DNA from: UMGS1766 sp963597355
GTDB taxonomy: Bacteria; Bacillota; Clostridia; Oscillospirales; Oscillospiraceae
Assembly (NCBI GenBank): GCA_963597355.1
Contig: CAVBPR010000007.1
Coordinates: forward strand, 62,001-126,000
Length of the DNA stretch: 64,000 bases
Reading direction: 5' to 3'
Each line of letters starts with the position of its first letter. Position 1 is the stretch's first letter. The translations under genes were made by a program, and so were the position numbers. Shown piece by piece: positions 48,690 to 57,933 of the stretch. The notes beneath the pieces are model-generated. The model ran no database searches, was not told the DNA's origin, and saw nothing but the letters and a program-made list of their open reading frames with translations.

Positions 48690-49784
48690 GTGAAAAAAAT
48701 ATTAAAATACCCTGTTGCGTGGTTGATTGCAGCGGCGGTTGTGGTTTGTGCAGTGGTTTTTGGCATCAAGACCGCTAAGACGGACATGATAACGGTTACA
48801 CCGGGAAACTGGGTGTGCGATGCAGCAAATGTTCTTTCCGATGAGACGGAGCAGGCGGTGCGCACCTCAAACGCAGGATTTGATCAAAACTATTCTGCTT
48901 ATGTTGCGGTAGTAACGGTTGATAATCTCAAGGGTTGGGATGCAGACAGCTATGCTGAGAAGTTGTTCAACCAGTGGGAATTACAGGGGAATGACTTTAT
49001 GCTGCTGCTGGATATCGGAGGGCAGCAAAGCTATCTGTATCACGGCAGTAACTACAGCGATTTTGACTATTCATCTTATTTGAACACCTATGTAAATCAA
49101 AGCTTTTTTGCCGGCGATTATGACACAGCGGTAACTTCCCTGCTCGGTGGTATGGAGACCTATTTTGCACAGGGCACTCCATCTACCAGCTATCAGACCT
49201 ACGATGATTCAGCGGTATGGGATGTGCCGGATGCAGAACCTCAGACGAATGGAGGAGGGAGTGTGGTTCAGGTGATTTTTGTGCTTATAGTTTTAGCGAT
49301 TATCGTTTATCTTGTTCTCAGTGCGCTGGAACGGAATCGCTATCGAACCTGGTATCATCGCTATGGACATATGTCTACTCCGCCTGTGATGTTTGCTCCT
49401 ATCTTCTTCTGGCATAGACCTGGCAGTGGCTGGTGGAACCGAATGCACCATCATCCACCCCATGGCCCCGGCCCCGGCCCACATTCGGGCGGTGGCCCGC
49501 GGCCTGGTGGCGGCTTTGGCGGCGGTCCTCGACCCGGTAGCGGCGGACGTCCCGGCGGCGGCTTTGGTGGCGGTCCGCGACCCGGTGGCGGCGGACGTCC
49601 CGGTGGCGGCTTTGGCGGAGGCCCTCGACCCGGTGGTGGTGGACGTCCCGGCGGCGGCTTTGGCGGCGGTCCCCGACCCGGTGGTGGCGGACGTCCCGGC
49701 GGCGGTTTTGGTGGCGGAGGCCATGGAGGCGGCCACGGCGGTGGTGGCTTTGGAGGCGGCGGCCACGGAGGCGGCCATCGATAA
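48690..49784 (+). CDS. TPM-domain (YgcG-like) membrane protein with Gly/Arg/Pro repeat tail
   Basis: 364 residues from GTG at 48690 (AAGGA nine bases upstream). An N-terminal membrane segment, an extracytoplasmic TPM domain (VCDAANVLSDETEQAV to about residue 165), a second membrane helix (QVIFVLIVLAIIVYLVL, about 200-218) and a low-complexity tail of 16-residue repeats rich in Gly, Arg, Pro and Phe, ending in His/Gly. TPM proteins are linked to membrane-protein or photosystem turnover in plants and are of unclear role in bacteria. Last gene of the operon. Confidence 0.83.
   Translation: MKKILKYPVAWLIAAAVVVCAVVFGIKTAKTDMITVTPGNWVCDAANVLSDETEQAVRTSNAGFDQNYSAYVAVVTVDNLKGWDADSYAEKLFNQWELQGNDFMLLLDIGGQQSYLYHGSNYSDFDYSSYLNTYVNQSFFAGDYDTAVTSLLGGMETYFAQGTPSTSYQTYDDSAVWDVPDAEPQTNGGGSVVQVIFVLIVLAIIVYLVLSALERNRYRTWYHRYGHMSTPPVMFAPIFFWHRPGSGWWNRMHHHPPHGPGPGPHSGGGPRPGGGFGGGPRPGSGGRPGGGFGGGPRPGGGGRPGGGFGGGPRPGGGGRPGGGFGGGPRPGGGGRPGGGFGGGGHGGGHGGGGFGGGGHGGGHR
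49506..49717 (+). repeat. 48-bp tandem repeat coding for a Gly-rich 16-residue unit
   Basis: About four copies of a unit coding GGFGGGPRPGGGGRPG, with third-position differences between copies, so the protein repeat is under selection and the array is not recent. Confidence 0.85.
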
Positions 49785-49793
49785 GCAAATTTT

Positions 49794-49826
49794 GAGCAGG
49801 GACGGCTGGCTGTCCCTGCTCTTTTT
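49794..49826 (+). terminator. terminator of the xpaC-telA-TPM operon
   Basis: A 10-bp stem GAGCAGGGAC and complement, loop of 8, then TTTTT. Confidence 0.85.
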
Positions 49827-49838
49827 CGGAGGAATTCG

Positions 49839-50798
49839 ATGGAAAAACAAACAATACGAGGGCGATTTGCCCCGTCTCCCAGCGGTCGCATGCATCTTGG
49901 GAATGCGTGGTCGTCGCTGCTGGCGTGGCTTTCTGTGCGCAGTCAGGGCGGAATTATGGTCCTTCGATTGGAGGATCTGGATACCGATCGATGCAAACAG
50001 ATGTTTTGCGAGGGCATTGAAGAGGACCTTCGATGGTTGGGATTGGACTGGGATGAGGGCGGACTGTCCGGAGGGGCATGCTATCGGCAAAGTCAGCGAC
50101 AGGCGGTCTATCATGCGGCTTTAAAACAGTTGGAGGAGCAGCAGCTTTTGTATGAGTGCTTTTGCACAAGAGGGCAACTTCATGCAGCCAGCGCGCCGCA
50201 TCGCTCGGATGGAGATATCATTTATCCCGGCACCTGTCGGAATTTAAGCAGTGCGGAACGGGAAAAGCGTGCTCAACTCCGGCGGCCTGCTGTGCGGGTG
50301 CGTGTGCCGAAGGAAGAAATTGAATTTGTTGACCGACTGCAAGGAAGCTACAGCGAAAATCTGGCTCAGATGTGCGGCGATTTTATTCTGCGTCGCTCAG
50401 ATGGTATCTATGCTTATCAGCTTGCTGTGGTTGTTGACGATGCAGATATGGGGATTACCGAGGTAGTGCGGGGACAGGATCTGCTGTCTTCTACCCCCCG
50501 CCAGATTTATTTGCAGCGATTGCTGGGCTATCCAACACCGGATTACTGCCATGTGCCGCTGCTGTGTGATGGAGAAGGGCGGCGACTGTCCAAGCGTGAG
50601 GCGGATTTGACGTTAGCGTCTATGCGTGACGATGGTGTAAAGGCAGAACAGATCGTGGGATGGCTTGCATATGCGGCAGGTCTGATCGACCGGTGCGAAC
50701 CGATAAGCGCCAGAGAACTGATTCCTCTGTTTTCCTATGATAGGTTGCCAAAGAATGACATTCAAATTGCGAAAAAAATCATCTGGTCAAAGGAATGA
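49839..50798 (+). CDS. gluQ: glutamyl-Q tRNA(Asp) synthetase
   Basis: 319 residues. Truncated glutamyl-tRNA synthetase paralogue without anticodon-binding domain; it attaches glutamate to the queuosine base of tRNA-Asp. HIGH-type motif APSPSGRMHLGN near residue 12, zinc site residues CFC and YPGTC, VVRGQDLLSSTPRQ, and the KMSKS-like RLSKRE. The start uses AGGAG just after the terminator of the preceding operon. Implies queuosine-modified tRNA, in line with queT elsewhere in the window. Confidence 0.95.
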   Translation: MEKQTIRGRFAPSPSGRMHLGNAWSSLLAWLSVRSQGGIMVLRLEDLDTDRCKQMFCEGIEEDLRWLGLDWDEGGLSGGACYRQSQRQAVYHAALKQLEEQQLLYECFCTRGQLHAASAPHRSDGDIIYPGTCRNLSSAEREKRAQLRRPAVRVRVPKEEIEFVDRLQGSYSENLAQMCGDFILRRSDGIYAYQLAVVVDDADMGITEVVRGQDLLSSTPRQIYLQRLLGYPTPDYCHVPLLCDGEGRRLSKREADLTLASMRDDGVKAEQIVGWLAYAAGLIDRCEPISARELIPLFSYDRLPKNDIQIAKKIIWSKE

Positions 50799-50813
50799 CC
50801 AGATGATTTTTCA
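50775..50813. terminator. bidirectional terminator between gluQ and trkH
   Basis: A 15-bp perfect stem AAAATCATCTGGTCA with its complement; overlaps both stop codons. Confidence 0.85.
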
Positions 50814-52247
50814 TTGTTTCCAGGTTCTTGGTGCAAACAAAATGAGAAGCGGGAACAGTTCCAGCCGTCCGGCCAGCATGTCAAAAATCAGCACCGATTT
50901 GCTCAGGGGAGAAAGAAAACCGAAATTACGGGTAGGGCCAACCTGACCGAGGCCTGGGCCGATATTGTTCAGCGTGGCGGCAACGGCAGTAAATCCGCTG
51001 TTGAAGTCGATCTGATCCAGACACACCAGCAGCAGGGAGAGGAAGAACAGCAACACATAGGCGGCAAGGAACAAAAGCGTGCCGCGGATAACTCGGTCTT
51101 CCAGCTTCTTTCCGTCCATGCGCACGGTGCGAACCAGCCGGGGCTGACTTAATTCCCGTACCTCGCGCAAAGCGGTCTTGGCAAAAATCAGGATGCGGGA
51201 TACCTTAATTCCGCCGCCGGTGCTGCCGGCACAAGCGCCGATGAACATCAGCAAAACTAAAATGCATTTGGAGAAAGTGGGCCAGAGGTCAAAATCCGTT
51301 GAGCTGAAGCCGGTGGTAGTAATAATGGATGCCACCTGAAAGACAACCTCACGCACACTGGAAAATTGCCCGTTGCGATAGAGATTCAGAGCAATGAGGA
51401 CAACAGAAGAAAAAACGATGATGTAGTACCAGCGAACTTCTTCCAGATGCAGAACTGCCCGCCATTGCCGGTAAAGCAGAAGGAAGTACAGGCCAAAATT
51501 AGTGCCGGAAAGCAACATGAAAATGGACAGTACCCACTGGATATAGGGAGAATAGGTGGCGCAGCCACTGTTCAGAACGGCAAAACCACCGGTGCCCATT
51601 GTGCCAAAGGACAGACAAAGGTTGTCCAGCAGTGGCATCCCGCCAAGAGCGAGCAGTAAAATCAGCAGGGCAGTGATTCCGAGATAGATGCCGTAAAGAA
51701 AGCGAGCAGATGCCCGCAGTTTCGGAACTAATTTGCTTACGACGGGGCCGGGGCTTTCTGCCTGCATCAGTGCAAAACTGGAGCCGGACTTTGCCATGGG
51801 CAGGATGGTCAAAATAAAGACAAGAACGCCCATTCCGCCGATCCAGTGGCTGAAGCAGCGCCAGAACATCATGCTGTCGCTGAGGGCTTCTACATCGGAT
51901 AGAATCGAGGCGCCAGTGGTAGTGAAACCGGATACAATCTCAAACAGTGCATCTAAAAAGAAGGGAATTTCTCCGCTGATTACAAAAGGCAAGGCGCCTA
52001 CAGCGGACATGAGAATCCAACTGAGGGCCACGGACACATAGCCGTCTTTTGTGGTGAAACGGGTGAACATGGTTCGCCGGCGTATAATCGGCAGGGCCAG
52101 CAGAATGCAAACGGCAGTAAGCAGGAGAAAAATCTTTAAATTGTCGTACTCACCATAGATCAACGCAACCAAAGCGGGCAGCAGCATGAACAAGCCTGTA
52201 ATCGCCAGCACATTGGCAAGAACGTAGAAAATACTCTTAAAATTCAT
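50811..52247 (-). CDS. trkH: Trk-type potassium uptake membrane protein
   Basis: 478 residues with four membrane-pore-membrane repeats of the TrkH/KtrB superfamily, e.g. SGFTTTGASI and STGGGIKVSRI. Forms the K+ channel gated by the cytosolic TrkA ring. Six bases after trkA on the same strand, so one operon. Length typical of TrkH. Confidence 0.95.
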   Translation of the reverse strand: MNFKSIFYVLANVLAITGLFMLLPALVALIYGEYDNLKIFLLLTAVCILLALPIIRRRTMFTRFTTKDGYVSVALSWILMSAVGALPFVISGEIPFFLDALFEIVSGFTTTGASILSDVEALSDSMMFWRCFSHWIGGMGVLVFILTILPMAKSGSSFALMQAESPGPVVSKLVPKLRASARFLYGIYLGITALLILLLALGGMPLLDNLCLSFGTMGTGGFAVLNSGCATYSPYIQWVLSIFMLLSGTNFGLYFLLLYRQWRAVLHLEEVRWYYIIVFSSVVLIALNLYRNGQFSSVREVVFQVASIITTTGFSSTDFDLWPTFSKCILVLLMFIGACAGSTGGGIKVSRILIFAKTALREVRELSQPRLVRTVRMDGKKLEDRVIRGTLLFLAAYVLLFFLSLLLVCLDQIDFNSGFTAVAATLNNIGPGLGQVGPTRNFGFLSPLSKSVLIFDMLAGRLELFPLLILFAPRTWKQ

Positions 52248-52253
52248 GGCCGG

Positions 52254-53606
52254 TTACTCCAAAATTCCCTTGATGCTGTCGATTCCCTTTATCGTTGTTA
52301 CAACAATCACCAGGTCACCGGGCAACAGGCAGTCCTGACCGGAAGGAATGATGACTGCATTGTTGCGAATAATCGCGCCGATCAACACGCCTTTACGAAT
52401 GCGCATCTGCTCCAGCGTGCGGTCGGTAACGCTGCTGTGTTCCTTAATGCGGAAGGCGAGCGCCTCTACGCGATTATCTGCCAGCATATGCACCGCTTCC
52501 ACATCGCTGTCAGCGGAGCTGCGCAGCGCCCGGGCGTAATGAAGAATCGTTTCGGCGGTTAGATGCTTGGGAGAAATGACGCTGCCAATTGGAATGTCGT
52601 CAATTACGCAATTGAAGTTGGTCATATTCACTTTGGTAATCAGCTTTGCATGGCTCATGCGGTGGGCGTAAAGGGACAGCATGATGTTTTCTTCGTCAAA
52701 ATTGGTCAGGGTAACGACGGCATCGGCAGAGGCCAGGCCTTCATCCAGGAGCAACTGTTCATTGGATGCATTTCCTAACACAATGTTTGCATGGGGCAGC
52801 TTTTCGCTCAGCTCTTCGCAGCGTGCCTTCTGCATTTCAATGATGGTGACGTGAATATGGGCCTGTCCCAGACGCTTGGCCAAATAGAAGGCAACCGTGC
52901 CACCGCCGACAATCATGACGTTCTTGATTGGTTTTGACTTGATGCCAATGCGGCGGAAGGTTTCGTTGCTGTGTTCCGAGGGGATGATCATGGAAATGCG
53001 ATCTCCGGCATGAATCACCGAGTGACCGTTTGGGATGATGACCTTTTGGCTGGATTCAACGATGGGAATCAGCAGAGGATAGTTGGTTTCGCTGGAGATT
53101 TCAATCAGGTTTTTTCCACTCCAGGGGGAGTTTGCAGGCAGTTCAAGGGACATCATCTGCACCCGGCCCTTGGCAAAGGCATTCAGCTCAATGGCCGAAG
53201 GGCAGCGAATCAGGTGATAGATGTAGTTTGCCGCGGCAAGCTCCGGATTGATGGCCAGAGACAGTCCCAGCTCATCCTTAATGAAATTGATTTCCTCATA
53301 GTACTCCGGATTGCGCACGCGGGCAATGGTACGGCAGGTGCCGGCTTTCTTTGCAATCAGGCAACAGAGAAGATTGATTTCATCCTTGTTGGTTACGGCA
53401 ATTAGAATATCGCTATCGTGAACGTTGGCATCCTGCAACACACGATAAGAACTGCCGTTGCCTTTGACCGTGCTCACGTCAAGGGAGGAAAGGCGGCTTA
53501 ATGCATCTTCATTTACGTCGATTACGGAAATGTCGTGTCCTTCTGAGCTGAGGGTTTCAGCCAGCGTGAAGCCGACCTTACCACAACCCACAATAACGAT
53601 TTTCAT
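52254..53606 (-). CDS. trkA: Trk system potassium uptake regulator TrkA
   Basis: 450 residues: two tandem RCK units, each with a Rossmann NAD/nucleotide site (MKIVIVGCGKVGFTLA at the start and NVMIVGGGTVAFYLA near residue 230) and a TrkA-C domain. Binds NAD(H) or ATP/ADP to gate TrkH. First gene of the trkA-trkH operon. Confidence 0.95.
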   Translation of the reverse strand: MKIVIVGCGKVGFTLAETLSSEGHDISVIDVNEDALSRLSSLDVSTVKGNGSSYRVLQDANVHDSDILIAVTNKDEINLLCCLIAKKAGTCRTIARVRNPEYYEEINFIKDELGLSLAINPELAAANYIYHLIRCPSAIELNAFAKGRVQMMSLELPANSPWSGKNLIEISSETNYPLLIPIVESSQKVIIPNGHSVIHAGDRISMIIPSEHSNETFRRIGIKSKPIKNVMIVGGGTVAFYLAKRLGQAHIHVTIIEMQKARCEELSEKLPHANIVLGNASNEQLLLDEGLASADAVVTLTNFDEENIMLSLYAHRMSHAKLITKVNMTNFNCVIDDIPIGSVISPKHLTAETILHYARALRSSADSDVEAVHMLADNRVEALAFRIKEHSSVTDRTLEQMRIRKGVLIGAIIRNNAVIIPSGQDCLLPGDLVIVVTTIKGIDSIKGILE

Positions 53607-53633
53607 ATCAAGTCATGCTCCTAAACAGAGGGA

Positions 53634-55235
53634 TCAGCCCTCATTTTCGTTTTGATAAGCGAGATAATCGTCGTAGCTGGTCTTGCGATCGATCAGTTTG
53701 CCGTCAGAAGTAAAGTCAAAGACCCGGTTACAGACAGAGGAAATCATCTGGTGGTCATGAGAGGCCAGCAGGATGTTGCAGTTCACTTCCAGCAGACCGT
53801 TGTTCAGGGCGGCAATCGACTCCAGATCAAGGTGGTTTGTGGGCTGATCCAGCAGCAGTACATTTGCGCCGGAGAGCATCATGCGGGAGAGCATGCAGCG
53901 AACCTTCTCACCGCCGGAGAGTACCTTCACAGGTTTGTATACGTCTTCGCCGGAGAACAGCATCCGACCGAGGAAACCGCGAAGATAGGTTTCGTCCTTG
54001 TTTTCGGAATATTGACGGAGCCAGTCCACCAGATTCAGGTCAATGCCGTTGAAATAGGGGGAGTTGTCCTTCGGGAAATAGGACTGGCTGGCGGTAACGC
54101 CCCACTTTATCGTGCCCTCGTCCGGCTCCAGCTCGCCCATCAGGATTTTAAACAGAGTGGTTTGCGCCAGCTCGTTGTCACCCACCAGAGCGATTTTGTC
54201 GTTGTGCTCCACAGAGAAGGAAATGTGATCCAGAACCTTCACACCGTCGATGGTTTTGCTTAGGTCAGAGACAAACAGAATGTCCTTGCCGACTTCCCGG
54301 TCGGGCTTGAAGCCAACCCAGGGATACCGACGGGACGAAGCCGGCATTTCCTCGATGGTCAACTTGTCCAGCAGCTTGCGGCGGGCAGTTGCCTGCTTGC
54401 TCTTGGATTTGTTTGCAGAGAAACGGGTGATGAAGCTCTGGAGTTCTTTGATTTTCTCTTCGTTGCGCTTGTTCTGGTTCTTGATCAGATTCTGCATCAG
54501 CTGGCTGGATTCATACCAGAAATCGTAGTTGCCGACGTACATTTTGATCTTGTTATAGTCGATGTCTACGATATGGGTGCAGATGGTGTTCAGGAAGTGA
54601 CGGTCATGGCTGACGACAATCACCGTGCCTTCAAAATCCAGGAGGAAATCTTCCAGCCAGTTAATGGCGTTGATGTCCAGGTTGTTGGTAGGCTCGTCCA
54701 TCATCAGAATGTCCGGATTGCCAAACAAAGCTTGTGCCAGCAGCACCTTCACCTTGAGTCGACCGTCCATATTGGCCATCTGTTCTTCGTGATACATGGT
54801 GGGGATGCCCAGTCCCTGGAGAATCCGGCTGGCATCGCTTTCCGCTTCCCAGCCGCCCAGTTCGGCATACTCTTCGGCCAATTCGCTGGCGCGAATGCCG
54901 TCCTCATCGGTCATGTCCTCTTTTTCGTACAGGGCGTTCATTTCCTGGCCGACATCATAGAGATGGCGGTTGCCCATGATGACCGTATTCAGCACGGTAT
55001 ACTCATCGAACAGGAACTGATCCTGCTTCAGAATGGACATGCGTACATTGGGGAGAATGTCCACGCTGCCGGTGGTGGATTCCAGCTCGCCGGACAGGAT
55101 TTTCAGAAAGGTAGATTTGCCGGCGCCATTTGCACCGATGATGCCGTAGCAGTTGCCCCGTAAAAATTGCAGGTTGACATCGGAGAAAAGGGGAGTGCCG
55201 CTGTATTGAAGGCTTAGATTGGTCACAGTGATCAT
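53634..55235 (-). CDS. ABC-F family translation factor (YkpA/YbiT type)
   Basis: 533 residues, two ATPase domains and no membrane segments. NBD1: Walker A GANGAGKST, Walker B LMMDEPTNNLD, but signature MDGRLKVKVLLAQ instead of LSGGQ. NBD2: signature LSGGEKVR, but Walker A GDNELAQTT (Lys replaced by Gln) and Walker B LLLDQPTNHLD (catalytic Glu replaced by Gln). A charged P-site linker lies between them (residues about 240-300). Such proteins enter the ribosomal E site. Degeneration falls on one composite ATP site only. Confidence 0.93.
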   Translation of the reverse strand: MITVTNLSLQYSGTPLFSDVNLQFLRGNCYGIIGANGAGKSTFLKILSGELESTTGSVDILPNVRMSILKQDQFLFDEYTVLNTVIMGNRHLYDVGQEMNALYEKEDMTDEDGIRASELAEEYAELGGWEAESDASRILQGLGIPTMYHEEQMANMDGRLKVKVLLAQALFGNPDILMMDEPTNNLDINAINWLEDFLLDFEGTVIVVSHDRHFLNTICTHIVDIDYNKIKMYVGNYDFWYESSQLMQNLIKNQNKRNEEKIKELQSFITRFSANKSKSKQATARRKLLDKLTIEEMPASSRRYPWVGFKPDREVGKDILFVSDLSKTIDGVKVLDHISFSVEHNDKIALVGDNELAQTTLFKILMGELEPDEGTIKWGVTASQSYFPKDNSPYFNGIDLNLVDWLRQYSENKDETYLRGFLGRMLFSGEDVYKPVKVLSGGEKVRCMLSRMMLSGANVLLLDQPTNHLDLESIAALNNGLLEVNCNILLASHDHQMISSVCNRVFDFTSDGKLIDRKTSYDDYLAYQNENEG

Positions 55236-55272
55236 GGAAAATACCTCATTTTATCTATTCTAAATCCAGAAT

Positions 55273-55301
55273 ATTATAGCAGTAGAAATATCGGAATGCA
55301 A
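55273..55301 (-). promoter_or_regulatory. sigma-70 promoter of the ABC-F gene
   Basis: On the minus strand, TTGCAT (55296-55301), a 17-bp spacer and TATAAT (55273-55278). Confidence 0.78.
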
Positions 55302-55359
55302 CCAGTCAAACAGGGCATAAATGCACAAAGTAAGGGCGGAAAGCTTAATGAATTTCTAA

Positions 55360-55388
55360 TTGATTTTGCAGTGTATGGAGCTTATAAT
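55360..55388 (+). promoter_or_regulatory. sigma-70 promoter of the vanW-family gene
   Basis: TTGATT (55360-55365), a 17-bp spacer and TATAAT (55383-55388). Confidence 0.75.
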
Positions 55389-55465
55389 CATGAACAGATA
55401 GTTTTCAGTCGAAGAATTCTTTTTTTCGACTTGATGGTTAAAGAAAGGTTGGAAGAAGAGAAGAT

Positions 55466-57109
55466 ATGGCAACCAGACAGGCAAAGCGCGTGCAAAAAAG
55501 GCCAAAGGCAAGCCGCTCTAAGACGCCAATCCTTGTTGTTGTCTTGCTGGTAGTGCTGTTCGCAGTGTACCTGGTGCTGTGTGCACTTGCCGGACGGGGA
55601 GAAACACTTCGCGAGGGCACTTCCGTCAATGGTGTCAACATCGGAGGCATGACGGAACAGGAAGCGGTTTCAGCGCTGCAACAGGGACTGAGTGGAGTGA
55701 CGGCAGTCAGCGGAACAGAATATGCCACCATTCAGGTTGATCCGCAGATTGAGGGTGTTGCACCGTATACGGTGGATCTGAGCGGGAGCTTGGGCTACGA
55801 CGCGCAAAAGATTGTGACGCAGGCGATGGAAGATGAATACGGCGGTGCATTTTTAAGCCGCGGTCTGCGTTCTCTTTCCTATCTTCGGGGCGGAAAGACC
55901 TATACAGTGGTTCCCTCGGTGACAGACGAGAGCGCACTTCATGATGCGCTGGTAAATTCCGGATTGCTGGAACTGAACACGGTAGTCCAGACGACCTATG
56001 AGGTCGTAGACGACACACTGCAGTTTACCATGGGAACCAGCGGATCTGCCGTTGATGAAGCGGGACTGATTCGTGAGATCGTTGAAAACACAGCAAAGGG
56101 AAACTATTCTGAAATTCCCTGCCCGCTGGCAGAGACAAAGCCGGATGGGGTGGATGTGCAGGCAATCCACGATGCAATCTATGCAGAGCCGACCAATGCA
56201 ACGCTGGATGTGGCATCGGACAACAGTTATACGATTGTCGATGGTGTGGATGGCGTCGATTTCGACGTGGCGCAGGCACAGGAACAGCTCAGTCAGGCGG
56301 GAGAAGGAACGGTTGTCAGCGTTTCCCTCAGCCGTCAGGCGGCTGCGATTGACACAGCTACATTAAAATCCGTGCTGTTCCGGGATGTGCTGGGCGAATA
56401 CACCACAACGGTGAAGGGCACATCTGATCGGCGTTCAAACGTAAAACTTTCCGGCCAGAAGTGCAGCGGAACGATTTTGCTCCCCGGGGAGACCTTCAGC
56501 TATAATGATGTTGTAGGTCAGCGCACGGCCGAGGCGGGATTTAAGGAAGCTGCGGCATACAGCAATGGAGAAACGGTGCAGGAACTGGGCGGCGGTGTTT
56601 GCCAGACCTCCAGTACGCTTTATTGCGCGGTGCTCTATGCAAACCTGGAGATCGTGGAGCGACACAACCACAGCTATGTTTCCAGCTATGTGCCGCTGGG
56701 CATGGACGCAACCGTTTCCTGGAACGGGCCGGACTTCGTGTTCTGCAATAACACGGATTACCCAATCAAGCTGGTTTGCAGTTATGCAGACGACAAGATC
56801 ACCTTCCAGATTGTCGGCACTAAGGTTTCCGACTTCAAGGTGGAGATTACCAGCAAGACGCTGGAAACTCTGGAGCCGTCCACCCAGACCATCGAGGACA
56901 GCACAATGGCAGCCGGGACATCTACCGTTCAGCAGAGCGCCCATACCGGTTATCGTGTGCAGACTTACCGCACGGTGTATGATGGTGCAGGAAACCAGAT
57001 TTCCTCTACGGACGAAGCGTATAGCTATTATCGTAAGACCGATAAGATTGTCCGTGTAGGCACGAAAACGGAAACCGCAGCGACGGATACAGAAACGCCT
57101 GCAGCCTGA
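55466..57109 (+). CDS. VanW-family envelope protein
   Basis: 547 residues. A basic N-terminus, a membrane anchor at residues 21-42, two YoaR-like peptidoglycan-binding domains (about 55-310) and a VanW domain (about 318-450) with LPGETFSYNDVVG and GGGVCQTSSTLYCAVLYANLEIVERHNH. The tail is Thr/Ser-rich. Common in clostridia, anchored outside the membrane, probably acting on cell wall; vancomycin resistance is not implied. A terminator follows. Confidence 0.9.
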   Translation: MATRQAKRVQKRPKASRSKTPILVVVLLVVLFAVYLVLCALAGRGETLREGTSVNGVNIGGMTEQEAVSALQQGLSGVTAVSGTEYATIQVDPQIEGVAPYTVDLSGSLGYDAQKIVTQAMEDEYGGAFLSRGLRSLSYLRGGKTYTVVPSVTDESALHDALVNSGLLELNTVVQTTYEVVDDTLQFTMGTSGSAVDEAGLIREIVENTAKGNYSEIPCPLAETKPDGVDVQAIHDAIYAEPTNATLDVASDNSYTIVDGVDGVDFDVAQAQEQLSQAGEGTVVSVSLSRQAAAIDTATLKSVLFRDVLGEYTTTVKGTSDRRSNVKLSGQKCSGTILLPGETFSYNDVVGQRTAEAGFKEAAAYSNGETVQELGGGVCQTSSTLYCAVLYANLEIVERHNHSYVSSYVPLGMDATVSWNGPDFVFCNNTDYPIKLVCSYADDKITFQIVGTKVSDFKVEITSKTLETLEPSTQTIEDSTMAAGTSTVQQSAHTGYRVQTYRTVYDGAGNQISSTDEAYSYYRKTDKIVRVGTKTETAATDTETPAA

Positions 57110-57125
57110 GAGCAATAGAAGCAAG

Positions 57126-57158
57126 AACGCCCGCACAGATTGTTGTGCGGGCGTTTTC
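57126..57158 (+). terminator. terminator of the vanW-family gene
   Basis: A 12-bp stem AACGCCCGCACA and complement, 6-nt loop, then TT. Its position excludes start codons of the next gene before 57160. Confidence 0.85.
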
Positions 57159-57177
57159 CAAAGTAAGGAGCAAAGAT

Positions 57178-57861
57178 ATGTTTGAGGGATTTTCGGAAAA
57201 GAGCATCGACTTCCTCTGGGGAATTCGATTAAATAATTCCCGGGAGTGGTTTTTGGAACATAAGCAGGATTATCTGGACTATGTTTATAATCCACTAAAA
57301 GAGCTTGGTCAGGAGCTGGAAGCGGCACTCGGCGAGCTTTGCCCGGAAGAAGGACTTGAGGTAAAGGTGACCCGAATTTATCGGGATGCCCGGCGGGTAA
57401 AATACGGCGGATTATATAAGGATCACCTTTGGCTGATTCTTCGTCGCCCCAGCGAGGAATGGACAGCAAGACCGGCATTCTATTTTGAAATCTCTCCGGA
57501 GGGCTATGAATATGGCATGGGGTATTACTGCGCCCGACCGGTTATGATGGAGCAGTATCGCCGCCGCATTTTGCGGGAGCCGGCTTCGCTGGAAAAATTG
57601 GCAAGGAAGTTTGACCGGCAGGATCGGTTTCGTTTGGAAGGGGAGGAATACAAACGATCGAAGGGAGAATGTTCTTCCGTGTTGAAACCATGGTTTAATC
57701 GCAAGAACATAGCAATTTGTGCGTTTCACGAGCCGGATGAGACGATGCTCAGCGGTGAATTGAAATCTGTGGTGCTGGATGGGATCAAATGGCTTATGCC
57801 ATACTATCAGTATTTCAAGGCTCTGGAGCTGGAGCCGCCGGTGACCGACGCGATTCGATAA
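57178..57861 (+). CDS. DUF2461 family protein
   Basis: 227 residues from the ATG at 57178 (AAGGAG seven bases upstream). Signatures FLWGIRLNNSREWFLEHKQDY near the N-terminus and RIYRDARRVKYGGLYKDHLWL around residue 70, then FYFEISPEGYEYGMGYY, match the family. Function unknown; cytoplasmic. Monocistronic, between two terminators. Confidence 0.87.
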   Translation: MFEGFSEKSIDFLWGIRLNNSREWFLEHKQDYLDYVYNPLKELGQELEAALGELCPEEGLEVKVTRIYRDARRVKYGGLYKDHLWLILRRPSEEWTARPAFYFEISPEGYEYGMGYYCARPVMMEQYRRRILREPASLEKLARKFDRQDRFRLEGEEYKRSKGECSSVLKPWFNRKNIAICAFHEPDETMLSGELKSVVLDGIKWLMPYYQYFKALELEPPVTDAIR

Positions 57862-57872
57862 GAGAACAAACT

Positions 57873-57906
57873 AAAAAAGCGGAAGAGAAAAACTCTTCCG
57901 CTTTCT
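57873..57906. terminator. bidirectional terminator between the DUF2461 gene and ribU
   Basis: A 12-bp stem AAAGCGGAAGAG and complement with an AAAAA loop, flanked by A and T runs. Confidence 0.88.
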
Positions 57907-57933
57907 GTATATATTATGATTTAATGAGAGAAC

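Noticed and set aside
49506..49717. Tandem repeats as a CRISPR-like array
   Set aside because: 48-bp units are contiguous, in frame and coding; no unique spacers.
55466..57109. VanW-family gene as vancomycin resistance
   Set aside because: No vanH/A/X or vanR/S neighbours; the family is widespread in sensitive clostridia.
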